Shown piece after piece: positions 18,003 through 26,283 of a stretch of DNA of 64,000 bases; position 1 is the first letter of the stretch; the number at the start of each line of letters is the position of its first letter. The translations under genes and the position numbers were made by a program. The stretch lies in NCBI RefSeq assembly GCF_012223425.1, contig NZ_CP038799.1, forward strand, positions 2,294,001 to 2,358,000, given 5' to 3'. The DNA comes from Mycolicibacterium frederiksbergense (GTDB taxonomy: Bacteria; Actinomycetota; Actinomycetes; Mycobacteriales; Mycobacteriaceae). Below the pieces are notes generated by a model that saw nothing but the letters and a program-made list of their open reading frames with translations, had not been told where the DNA came from and did not search any database.

Positions 18003-18425
18003 TCAGTCCGCCGTGATGCCCACCATCAGTGCGCGGATGTCCTCGGGGATCGGGACGGGCCGGCGCGTCTGGCGGTCGACGTAGACGTGTACCCAGGAGC
18101 CGACGGCAGCGACCGGCCCGCCGTCGGCCCACAGCCCGGTGCGGTAGGTGACGCTGCTGGTGCCCAGCCTGGTCACCGCGAGCCCGACCACCAGATCGGA
18201 CGGGAACTTCAATTCGGCGAAGTAGCGGCAGCTCGACTCGGCCACCACGCCCAGCCAGGGTGCGGTCACCGCGTCGACGGCCGCCCGGGTGCCGATCCAG
18301 GCGTTGATGGCGGTGTCGAACAGCTGGTAGTAGATCGCGTTGTTGAGGTGGCCGAACATGTCGTTGTCGGTCCAGCGCGTCTGCACCGGCCAGTGCAGCG
18401 GGAAGTCCGCGTCTGAGTACTCCAT
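18003..18425 (-). CDS. Hotdog-fold acyl-CoA thioesterase (Rv0163-like)
   Basis: Protein of 140 residues with the 4-hydroxybenzoyl-CoA thioesterase type hotdog signature: TRWTDNDMFGHLNNAIYYQ carries the catalytic Asp and the helix start. It hydrolyses acyl-CoA thioesters of unknown chain. An alternative ATG four codons upstream (18437) is possible. It is divergent from adhE1 with a very short promoter region and probably cotranscribed with the SRPBCC gene. Confidence 0.85.
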   Translation of the reverse strand: MEYSDADFPLHWPVQTRWTDNDMFGHLNNAIYYQLFDTAINAWIGTRAAVDAVTAPWLGVVAESSCRYFAELKFPSDLVVGLAVTRLGTSSVTYRTGLWADGGPVAAVGSWVHVYVDRQTRRPVPIPEDIRALMVGITAD

Positions 18426-18451
18426 GCGGGCAAGCATGTCAGGCTGATGAC

Positions 18452-19534
18452 ATGTTGATCCGTGGTGCGGTACTGGAAACGATCGGAGCTCCCCGGCCGT
18501 ACGCGGCGTCCCGACCGCTGTCGGTGACCGAGCTGGAACTCGACGATCCGGGCGACGGTGAGCTGCTGGTGCGGATCGAAGCGGCCGGCTTGTGCCACTC
18601 CGATCTGTCCGTGGTCGACGGCAACCGGGTGCGGCCGGTGCCGATGCTGCTCGGCCACGAGGCCGCCGGCATCATCGAGAAGGTGGGCGGCGCTTCGGAT
18701 CTCGCGCCCGGACAACGGGTGGTGATGACCTTCCTGCCGCGCTGCGGACAGTGTTCGGCGTGCGCCACCGACGGGCTGGCGCCGTGCATCCCCGGTAGCG
18801 CCGCCAACGGTGCGGGCACGCTGCTCAGCGGCTCGGTGCGGTTGAGCGGCGGTGTGCTGCACCACCTCGGGGTGTCCGGGTTCGCCACCCACGCGGTGGT
18901 GGACCGGCGTTCGGTGGTGCCGGTCGACCCTGATGTACCGGCTGTCGTCGCCTCCTTACTGGGGTGCGCGGTGCTCACCGGTGGCGGTGCGGTGCTCAAC
19001 GCAGGCCGACCCCAGGCCGGACAGACGGTCGCCATCGTCGGGATGGGTGGGGTCGGGATGGCCGCGATGCTGACCGCGCTCGCGCACGCGGATGTCCGGG
19101 TCATCGCCGTCGACAGGCTGGCGGACAAGCTGGCGCTGGCACGCGATCTCGGCGCGCACGCCACCTACACCCCCGAGGAGGTCACCGAGAAGGCCGAGGT
19201 GGTGATCGAGGCCGTCGGGCACGCCGCCGCACTGGAGGGTGCGATCGCGCTGACCGCGCCCGGCGGGCGCACCATCACCGTCGGCCTACCGGCACCGGAT
19301 GCGCAGATCTCGTTGTCGCCGTTGAGTTTGGTGGCCGAGGGCCGCACGCTGATCGGCAGCTATCTCGGATCCGCGGTGCCCGCCCGCGACATCCCCCGCT
19401 TCGTCGAGTTGTGGCGGGCCGGAAAGCTGCCGGTGGAAAAGCTGGTGTCGGCGACGCTGACCCTCGACGAGATCAACAACGGAATGGACGAACTGGCCGA
19501 CGGACGGGCGGTCCGGCAGATCATCGAGTTCTGA
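18452..19534 (+). CDS. adhE1: Zinc-dependent alcohol dehydrogenase AdhE1
   Basis: MDR-family alcohol dehydrogenase of 360 residues. The catalytic zinc site (GLCHSD, GHEAAG), the four-Cys structural zinc site (C-x2-C-x2-C-x7-C at about residues 92-106) and the Rossmann motif GMGGVG are visible. The context (thioesterase and SRPBCC genes, then mce1R) matches Rv0162c. Substrate is unknown; it probably oxidises an alcohol with NAD. Confidence 0.88.
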   Translation: MLIRGAVLETIGAPRPYAASRPLSVTELELDDPGDGELLVRIEAAGLCHSDLSVVDGNRVRPVPMLLGHEAAGIIEKVGGASDLAPGQRVVMTFLPRCGQCSACATDGLAPCIPGSAANGAGTLLSGSVRLSGGVLHHLGVSGFATHAVVDRRSVVPVDPDVPAVVASLLGCAVLTGGGAVLNAGRPQAGQTVAIVGMGGVGMAAMLTALAHADVRVIAVDRLADKLALARDLGAHATYTPEEVTEKAEVVIEAVGHAAALEGAIALTAPGGRTITVGLPAPDAQISLSPLSLVAEGRTLIGSYLGSAVPARDIPRFVELWRAGKLPVEKLVSATLTLDEINNGMDELADGRAVRQIIEF

Positions 19535-19549
19535 ACGCGCACAGAGCGA

Positions 19550-21073
19550 TCAGATGGACCGACCGATCCGCTCACCGATTCCACGCACCACCGACCACAC
19601 ACCGGGCGCGCCCTTCATCAGCGGCCAGGTGACGGCTGCGGTGACCACCGAGCACACACTCTGCGCCAGGGAGGCCGGGACGCGGACCGGATCCATCAGG
19701 TCGTTCTCGGCGAACGGCCCCGCATCGGCCGACACCATGAGCTCGGTGAACTTGCGCAGCGAGCGACCGGCGCCGCGCAGACCGTCAACGGCGCCCAGAA
19801 ACGAGTCCCGGCGTGAGATCTCGGCGTGGAGGTCCTCGACGGACACCCCCAGATGTTCGGCCAGCAGACCGTCCCGCACGGCGGCGACCAGGGCTCGCAC
19901 ATCGTCACGGTCTGACGAATCATCAAGTGCAAGATCACATTCGCTGTCGAATCCCAGTGATCGGTTGTTCAGGTTGGACGATCCGATGCGCAGGAACCGG
20001 TCGTCGACGATCATGACCTTGGAATGAACGTACAGCGATGTGCCGCCGGGTACCGCAGGCCAGTAGACGCCGAACCGGCCGTGTTCATCGGCATCCCAGA
20101 GCAGCCGCACCATGCGCTCGCGGGCGCTGTCCATCGAGGCGGTTTCCAGCGGGCTCTCCGACGTCCGCGGCAGCACGATCACCACTTCGGGTCCGTCCGG
20201 CTCGCGCAACCGCTCCGCCAGCGCCTCGCAGATCCCCCGCGCGGCCAGGTACTGATTCTCCAGATAGATGAAGTCCCGGGCGGCTGCGATGGCGGCGAGG
20301 TTCAGTGCCTCCACCTCGCGGACCTCGTCGCGCTCCGGCAGTGGCGGCAGTGTGCGCGCAATGCCGACCTCGACCTGCCGTAACGCCGGCTCGCAGAGCC
20401 GCGGCCAGGCCACCGCGCCCGATCTGACCGGCGGTAGCGTCTGCCCCGTCGCCGTGTGCCACCGGTCGCGGGCCAGTTCGGCCAGACACGATGCGGCCTC
20501 CCCGTCGACCACCGTGGCCACTTCATGACGCGGGCCGTACGGCTCGCCCCCGGCGCGCCGGCGGGGATCGTTCGGTGTGTGCGCGCGGGTGTCCCACCGC
20601 CCGAACGTCAGGTCGATACCGCCGCAGAACGCCACCGCGTCGTCGATCGCGACGATCTTCTGGTGATGCACCGCACCGAGGGGATGTGCGCCGTCGACGG
20701 CCAGATGCATGCGCTGCGACGTGATCCGGTTGAGCCACTGCACCGGGACGATGCTGTACCAATAACGTTCGAACGCTGCGAGCAGACGGAGATTCGACTT
20801 CAGCACGTAGACCTTGAGGTGCGGTCGCCGCCACAGCAGCCAGAACAGAAACGGACCCAGCTGGTTCGGGCCGGGCATCGTCGCGCCCTCCGGTTCGAAC
20901 GTCGTGCGGGAGTCGAAGTCCCATCCCACCAGAAGAATCCGGTTTTCGGCGCCCAGCATCGCGGACTTCACGTGCCTGAGATAGTCCGCACCGTCGATGA
21001 TCGGGGCGTAACGACCCGCCTGCGCGGTACGCCAGCACGTCTCGCCGGGTGACAGCAGCGGATCCTTGACCAT
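19550..21073 (-). CDS. Phospholipase D family protein
   Basis: Protein of about 507 residues with two HKD motifs: HHQKIVAIDD followed by GG(I/V)D-type sequence, and HSKVMIVDDRFLRIGSSNLN. This arrangement defines the PLD superfamily (phospholipase D or cardiolipin-synthase-like phosphatidyl transfer). The C-terminal region is longer than in cardiolipin synthases. The ATG at 21073 is preceded by AGGAGG; in-frame GTG and TTG codons further upstream (21136, 21175) have no ribosome site. It is convergent with adhE1 and divergent from the dehydratase gene. Confidence 0.85.
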   Translation of the reverse strand: MVKDPLLSPGETCWRTAQAGRYAPIIDGADYLRHVKSAMLGAENRILLVGWDFDSRTTFEPEGATMPGPNQLGPFLFWLLWRRPHLKVYVLKSNLRLLAAFERYWYSIVPVQWLNRITSQRMHLAVDGAHPLGAVHHQKIVAIDDAVAFCGGIDLTFGRWDTRAHTPNDPRRRAGGEPYGPRHEVATVVDGEAASCLAELARDRWHTATGQTLPPVRSGAVAWPRLCEPALRQVEVGIARTLPPLPERDEVREVEALNLAAIAAARDFIYLENQYLAARGICEALAERLREPDGPEVVIVLPRTSESPLETASMDSARERMVRLLWDADEHGRFGVYWPAVPGGTSLYVHSKVMIVDDRFLRIGSSNLNNRSLGFDSECDLALDDSSDRDDVRALVAAVRDGLLAEHLGVSVEDLHAEISRRDSFLGAVDGLRGAGRSLRKFTELMVSADAGPFAENDLMDPVRVPASLAQSVCSVVTAAVTWPLMKGAPGVWSVVRGIGERIGRSI

Positions 21074-21204
21074 GGTGATCAGCGCCTCCTTCGCTCCGGC
21101 GATCAGCCGCGCGGACTCATCTACTGAGTCGTGCACCAGTGTGCACCACGCACGCGAACGAGATGCACCCCACAATCGTGCCGCACAGCGCCCTTCACAA
21201 CTTG

Positions 21205-21229
21205 TATGATGAGTTGTAGACTCATCATA
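21205..21229. promoter_or_regulatory. Perfect inverted repeat at dehydratase start (GntR operator)
   Basis: TATGATGAGT, five bases, then ACTCATCATA: perfect 10-bp arms whose last base is the A of the ATG start codon. TATGAT (21205-21210) can also serve as a -10 box. A second overlapping repeat ACAACT-N8-AGTTGT covers 21198-21217. The likely ligand is the FadR-type regulator encoded just downstream. Confidence 0.65.
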
Positions 21230-22350
21230 TGACTGACGCCATTCGCCATCTCCGCCTGTCCCATGTCGTGCTGCCGCTGCCCAATCCGGTCAGCGACGCC
21301 AAGGTCCTCACCGGCCGTCAGAAGCCATTGACCGAGACGGTGTTGCTGTTCGCCGAGGTCCGCACCGAGCAGGGCTTCGAGGGAATGGGCTTCAGCTACT
21401 CCAAGCGGGCCGGCGGGCCTGCGCAGTACACCCACCTGTCCGAGATCGCCGACGTCGCGCTCGGGCAGGACCCCTCCGATATCGAGCGCATCTACCAGTC
21501 CCTGCTGTGGGCCGGCGCCTCGGTGGGACGCTCCGGTGTGGCCACCCAGGCCATCGCCGCACTCGACGTCGCACTGTGGGATCTGAAGGCTCGACGCGCC
21601 GGACTGCCGCTGGCCAAACTCCTCGGCGCACATCGCGACTCGTGCCGCGTGTACAACACCTCCGGCGGATTCCTGCAGGCCTCCGTCAGCGAGATCAAGG
21701 AGAAGGCGACCGCCTCGCTGGAATCCGGTATCGGCGGCATCAAGATCAAGGTGGGGCAACCGGATTGGCGGATCGATCTGGACCGGGTCGCCGCCATCCG
21801 GGAACACCTCGGCGATACCCCGCTGATGGTGGACGCCAACCAACAGTGGGACCGGGCACGGGCCCGCCGGATGTGCCGCGAACTCGAACAGCACGACCTG
21901 ATCTGGATCGAGGAACCCCTGGATGCCTGGGACGCGGTCGGCCACGCCGACCTGTCGCGAGCCTTCGACACCCCGATCGCGACCGGCGAGATGCTCACCT
22001 CCGTCCCCGAGCACATGGCCCTGATCGATGCCGGCTACCGCGGCATCGTGCAACCCGACGCACCGCGGATCGGTGGCATCACCCCGTTCCTGCGCTTCGC
22101 CACGCTCGCCTCGCACGCCGGGCTGGCATTGGCCCCGCATTACGCCATGGAGATTCACCTGCACCTGGCTGCCGCGTACCCGACCGAGCCGTGGGTCGAG
22201 CATTTCGAATGGCTCAATCCGTTGTTCAACGAGCGCATCGACATCCGTGACGGGCGGATGTGGCTGCCCGAGCGCGCGGGACTCGGCTTCACGCTCAGCG
22301 ATCAGATGCGGGCGCGCACCGTGGAGAGCGCGGACTTCGGTCAGTCATGA
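21229..22350 (+). CDS. L-talarate/galactarate dehydratase
   Basis: Enolase-superfamily enzyme of the mandelate racemase group, 373 residues. The KxK motif (IKIKVGQ), metal ligands in DANQQW, IEEP and TGEM, and the His base in APHYAMEIH are present. The N-terminal motifs VSDAKVLTGRQKPLTE and GFSYSKRAGG, together with LLWAGASVGRSG, closely follow the characterised talarate/galactarate dehydratase of Salmonella, so this specificity is favoured over other acid-sugar dehydratases. It converts the aldarate to a 2-keto-3-deoxy acid. It is followed after 7 bases by its regulator and faces a TctCBA uptake system. Confidence 0.85.
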   Translation: MTDAIRHLRLSHVVLPLPNPVSDAKVLTGRQKPLTETVLLFAEVRTEQGFEGMGFSYSKRAGGPAQYTHLSEIADVALGQDPSDIERIYQSLLWAGASVGRSGVATQAIAALDVALWDLKARRAGLPLAKLLGAHRDSCRVYNTSGGFLQASVSEIKEKATASLESGIGGIKIKVGQPDWRIDLDRVAAIREHLGDTPLMVDANQQWDRARARRMCRELEQHDLIWIEEPLDAWDAVGHADLSRAFDTPIATGEMLTSVPEHMALIDAGYRGIVQPDAPRIGGITPFLRFATLASHAGLALAPHYAMEIHLHLAAAYPTEPWVEHFEWLNPLFNERIDIRDGRMWLPERAGLGFTLSDQMRARTVESADFGQS

Positions 22351-22357
22351 TGTTGCG

Positions 22358-23044
22358 ATGACGACCTCGTTGGCCCAGCGGGTGGTCGCCGGCTTGAAGG
22401 ACAAGATCTTCGCCGGCGATCTCCCGCCCGGGCACAAGCTGCCCTCCGAAACCGAACTGGTGGAGGAGTTCGGGGTGTCGCGCACCGTGGTGCGTGAAGC
22501 CGTCACCCGGCTTCGCGCCGAAGGCCTCGTCGAAACCTTCCAGGGCCGCGGGTCATTCGTGCTCGCCGTGCCCGAGCCGACATCGTTCACGGTCGAGTCC
22601 GCCGCCATTCGGTCCCACCATGACGTACTCGACATGATCGACTTCCGGCTCGGTATCGAATGCGAGGCAGCCGCACTGGCCGCCTCCCGGGTGGATGCGG
22701 CGGGCGAACAGTCCGTGCGCACCGCACTCACCGAGTTCACCGAGGCCGCGCCCGAGGATGCCGTCGAGGCCGACTTCCGCTTTCACCGCGCCGTCGCCGC
22801 GGCCAGCGGCAACCGCTTCTATCTCGACCTGCTCGACTCACTCGGTCCGATGATGATCATGCTGCCCCGCACCCGCCTCGGTGACACCCACTCGATCACC
22901 GACGCGGCCCACGCCGAGCGGATTCTCCGCGAGCATGACGCCATCGCGACGGCGGTCATCGACGGCGACCCGGAGCTGGCCCGCGCAGCCATGCGTCTGC
23001 ACCTGGGTAACACCCGGCGCCGGCTCGACGCCGGCAAGCGTTAG
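22358..23044 (+). CDS. FadR-subfamily GntR regulator
   Basis: Regulator of 228 residues. The winged helix spans residues 10-70 (LPSETELVEEFGVSRTVVRE) and an FCD-type effector domain follows. It is in an operon with the dehydratase; the probable operator is the 10-N5-10 repeat at the dehydratase start. The effector is probably the sugar acid or its keto-deoxy product. The final codons overlap the end of tctA on the other strand by 4 bases. Confidence 0.88.
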   Translation: MTTSLAQRVVAGLKDKIFAGDLPPGHKLPSETELVEEFGVSRTVVREAVTRLRAEGLVETFQGRGSFVLAVPEPTSFTVESAAIRSHHDVLDMIDFRLGIECEAAALAASRVDAAGEQSVRTALTEFTEAAPEDAVEADFRFHRAVAAASGNRFYLDLLDSLGPMMIMLPRTRLGDTHSITDAAHAERILREHDAIATAVIDGDPELARAAMRLHLGNTRRRLDAGKR

Positions 23045-24570
23045 CGGGCAACGGTTTCGGCGTCATCGGCCTTGACGGGCGCCGACGCCGAAGCACGCTT
23101 GTGGCGCACGTACTGGATCACCGGCAGCAGCACCAGCAGCAGGAAGACCGCCAGGATGCCTCCCGAGATCGGCCGGGTGATGAATCCGGTGGGGTCGCCG
23201 TCGAAGATCAGCAGGGAGCGCCGGGTGCTGGCCTCGATGATCGTGCCCAGTACGAACGCCAGCACCATCGGCCCGGGGTCGAAGCCGGCCTTCTTCATCA
23301 GGTAGCCGACGATGCCGAAGGCCAGCATGACAAAGATGTCGAAGGTCGAGTTGTTGATGGTGTAGACACCCAGGATGGTGATGAGCGCGGTGATCGGCGC
23401 CAGGATCGCCGGGCGCACCCGCAAGATCCGGACGAACAAGCCCACCAACGGAATCGACAGGATCAGCAGCAGGATATTGCCGATGTACATCGAGTTGATG
23501 ACACCCCAGAACACGTCGGGATGTTCGTCGACGAGTTGCGGTCCGGGCGAGATGCCCAGGATCAGCAGCGCGCCGAACAGCATCGCCATCGATGCGTTGG
23601 CGGGCAGGCCGATGGTGAGCAGCGGGATGAACGATGAGGTGGCGGCCGCATTGTTGGCCGTCTCCGGTGCGGCAACGCCCTCGATGGCGCCGCGACCGAA
23701 ACGCTCGGGGGTCTTGGAGCGTCGTTTCTCGGTGGCGTAGGCCACGATCGATGACAAGGTGGCGCCGCCGCCGGGCAGCACACCCAACACGAAGCCGATG
23801 ATCGAACCGCGCCCGATGGCACCCGAGGACTGCCGGAGATCCTTGCGCGACGGCCACACATTGCCGACCTTGGCCGGGACATGCGTCTTTCCGTGGCGCT
23901 GCTCGAGGTTGTACAGAATCTCCCCGACACCGAACAGGCCCATCGCCACGACGACAAAGTCGATACCGTCGGCCAATTGCAGGCTGTCGAAGGTGAAGCG
24001 GGAGGCACCGCTGAAACTGTCCCGGCCCACCGTGGCCAGCAGCAGGCCGACCGCACCGGCGATCAGCGCCTTGAGCTTGTTGCCGCTGCCGATGGTCGCG
24101 ACCAGCAGCACACCGAGCAAGGCCAGGGCCGCGTACTCGGGCGGTCCGAAGTCGAGCGCGATCTCGGCTACCACGGGCGCCAGCAGCGTCAGGCCGATGA
24201 TCGAGATCGTCGCGCCGACAAAGGATCCGATGGCCGCAATGCCCAACGCGGTGCCTGCCTTGCCCTGTTTGGCCAGCGCGAAGCCGTCGAAGACGGTGAC
24301 CACCGAGGAAGCTTCGCCGGGGAGCCGCAGCAGCACCGAGGTGATGGTGCCGCCGTACTGGGCGCCGTAGTAGATGCCGGCCAGCATGATGATCGCGGCC
24401 ACCGGGTCGATGGTGTAGGTGATCGGCAGCAGGATCGCGATGGTGGCGGCGGGGCCGAGGCCGGGCAGCACACCGATGATCATGCCGATGAGCACACCCA
24501 TCAGGCAGTACAGCAGGTTCTGGGGTTCGGCGACCAGTGCGAACCCATCCAGGAATGCGGTGAAGTCCAT
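23041..24570 (-). CDS. tctA: Tripartite tricarboxylate transporter permease TctA
   Basis: Large membrane subunit of a TTT-family importer, 509 residues with about 11-12 hydrophobic segments. The family motifs LPGLGPAATIAILLPITY and GVLPGGGATLSS are clear. The start at ATG 24570 is 16 bases after tctB. It works with TctB and the lipoprotein TctC. Substrate is inferred as the aldarate used by the adjacent dehydratase. Confidence 0.92.
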   Translation of the reverse strand: MDFTAFLDGFALVAEPQNLLYCLMGVLIGMIIGVLPGLGPAATIAILLPITYTIDPVAAIIMLAGIYYGAQYGGTITSVLLRLPGEASSVVTVFDGFALAKQGKAGTALGIAAIGSFVGATISIIGLTLLAPVVAEIALDFGPPEYAALALLGVLLVATIGSGNKLKALIAGAVGLLLATVGRDSFSGASRFTFDSLQLADGIDFVVVAMGLFGVGEILYNLEQRHGKTHVPAKVGNVWPSRKDLRQSSGAIGRGSIIGFVLGVLPGGGATLSSIVAYATEKRRSKTPERFGRGAIEGVAAPETANNAAATSSFIPLLTIGLPANASMAMLFGALLILGISPGPQLVDEHPDVFWGVINSMYIGNILLLILSIPLVGLFVRILRVRPAILAPITALITILGVYTINNSTFDIFVMLAFGIVGYLMKKAGFDPGPMVLAFVLGTIIEASTRRSLLIFDGDPTGFITRPISGGILAVFLLLVLLPVIQYVRHKRASASAPVKADDAETVAR

Positions 24571-24586
24571 GACTTTTCGGCTTCCC

Positions 24587-25129
24587 TCAGAAGGAGATGA
24601 GATGGGGAAGCGGAATCCGCAGCCCGTAGATGAACAAGACGTAGAACACCGCCGTGGTGGCGACGCTGATGACCGCGGTGCTACGCCAGCTTTCACCGCC
24701 CAGGAAGCGCAACCAGATCACACACAGCAGCACCGCGGGAATCTCGAAACCGATCAACGGCATCAGCAGACCGAAGCCCGCGAAGGTGACGGCGCCGATG
24801 GCCACCAGAAGGCTGCTGCGGGTGAACTTTTCGGCGTCGTCGAGCTGTCGTCCGACCACCAGCAGCAGCAGCGACAGTGCGGCGATGAGCACGCTGACCA
24901 CGAAGGGCCACAGTCCGGGACCGGGCTCGCGCAGCGAGCCCAGCCCGTATCCGGAGGCCAGCGCGGCGCCGGCAACTCCGATCACCAGACCGGTCAGCGC
25001 ACCCGCGATCTGATAGCCGGGGCCGCCCGCGGGCGGGCGCTCCTCGTGCAGTTCGTGAGCGACCTCGGCCTCGATCTCGGCGAGGACATCGTGTGCGTGC
25101 GGTGCGTGCGGCTCACCCACGGCGGTCAT
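24587..25129 (-). CDS. tctB: Tripartite tricarboxylate transporter small subunit TctB
   Basis: Protein of 180 residues with a His/Glu-rich N-terminal extension (about 35 residues) and four hydrophobic segments, typical of TctB. The ATG overlaps the stop of the tctC reading frame by one base, indicating coupling. It forms the membrane complex with TctA. Confidence 0.9.
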   Translation of the reverse strand: MTAVGEPHAPHAHDVLAEIEAEVAHELHEERPPAGGPGYQIAGALTGLVIGVAGAALASGYGLGSLREPGPGLWPFVVSVLIAALSLLLLVVGRQLDDAEKFTRSSLLVAIGAVTFAGFGLLMPLIGFEIPAVLLCVIWLRFLGGESWRSTAVISVATTAVFYVLFIYGLRIPLPHLISF

Positions 25130-26141
25130 CAGCCCGCGTTCCGCAGGTCGAGGTCGTACTGCCCGACCAGCTCGGCGTAGCGCTGCTTGTCCTCGTTGCG
25201 CTGGGTCAGTACGTCCGCACCGGACAGCTCCATCGGCGTGAGGCTGTTCTGCTCGTTGAACTTCTTGTAGTCCTCGGTGGCGAACGTCGCCTTCAGGCCC
25301 TCGACGAGCTTGTCCTTGACCTCCTGCGGGGTGCCCTTGGGAACCGTCATGAACCGGTACTGCGTGACCTCGACGTCCAGGCCCTGCTCCTTGGCCGTCG
25401 GCACATCGGGCAGGTAGCTGATCCGGTCCGGGCCGAACACCGCCAGCGGCACCAGCTTCCCGGACTGGATGTTCTCGATCGCCTCACCCACCTGGATGGA
25501 GGCGACCTCCACCTGGTTGCCGAGCACCGCGGCCAGCGCCGGTGCGCCACCGTCGAACGGTACGGCCGCCGACGGCACATTGCTGCTCTTGAACAGCAGC
25601 GCGGCAGACAGCTGCGCGCCGGTCCCGACGCCGGTGGTGCCGTAGCGAACCGTGCGATCGGCGTTCTGCATGTCCTGGATGGTCCTGAACCCGCTGCCGA
25701 GGCTCGCTACCAGCACGTAGTCGTCGCGGGATACGCCGTAGACGACGTCGAAGGCGTCGATGTCGGTGACCTCGTCGGGGCTCACCGCGAGTGGGGTGAT
25801 GGTGAACAGCGACGCGTTCTGGATGGCGATCTTCGAGCCGTCCGGTGCTGCGTTCGCGACCTCGGCCGCGGCCAGCGCCCCGTTGGCGCCCTCGCGGTTG
25901 ATGACCGGGAACGAGGCACCCAGGTCATCGCTGAGGCCCTTGGAGACGGCACGGCTGATCAGGTCGCTGGAACCCCGGCCGAGGCGCCGACGTACATCTC
26001 GACGGTGCCGGACGGCCAGCCGTCACCGGATCCGCTTCCGGTGCTGGTCTGCACTCCGCCGCAGGCGGTGAGCAGCAGACCTGCGGCGGCTGCGGCGGCC
26101 AGCGCGGCGCGGGGACGTCGGCGGGTGGCTTCGATCGCCAT
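25129..26141 (-). pseudogene. tctC: TctC solute-binding lipoprotein, frameshifted copy
   Basis: TTT-family periplasmic binding lipoprotein with a good ribosome site (AGGAGG), signal peptide and lipobox (LLTAC). The frame breaks after MYVGASAG at a run of four C (25973-25976, plus strand). Adding one base would restore SSDLISRAV, the sequence expected from the intact paralogue next door, and the frame is then open to 25129. The remaining domain is well conserved, so this is either a recent frameshift mutation or a homopolymer sequencing error. Confidence 0.85.
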
Positions 26142-26171
26142 CGGGCACCTCCTGTTGTTCAAGTCTCAGAT

Positions 26172-26187
26172 CGCCACGGGTGTGGCG
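26172..26187. terminator. Hairpin before the frameshifted tctC
   Basis: CGCCAC-GGGT-GTGGCG forms a perfect 6-bp stem with a 4-base loop between the two tctC copies. There is no T run, so termination is uncertain. It could also protect the mRNA end or sit in the leader of the second copy. Confidence 0.3.
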
Positions 26188-26212
26188 GCCATCACTTAAC
26201 TTAGGAAGCTCG

Positions 26213-26244
26213 GCGATACCTGTCCAAGGCATAATTGGTATCGC
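26213..26244. promoter_or_regulatory. 8-bp inverted repeat between tctC copies
   Basis: GCGATACC and GGTATCGC are perfect inverted arms separated by 16 bases, in the 142-base gap between the two binding-protein genes. The spacing fits two turns of DNA and a dimeric regulator, or a large hairpin. A separate promoter for the downstream tctC-tctB-tctA unit is plausible here. Confidence 0.35.
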
Positions 26245-26283
26245 TTCATGCCGATAGTGCATCGACACAGTCCTCGTCGTCGA

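Noticed and set aside
25959-25985. Programmed frameshift in tctC
   Set aside because: There is a homopolymer run but no slippery heptamer or downstream stimulatory structure, and the intact paralogue needs no frameshift. Mutation or sequencing error is more likely.
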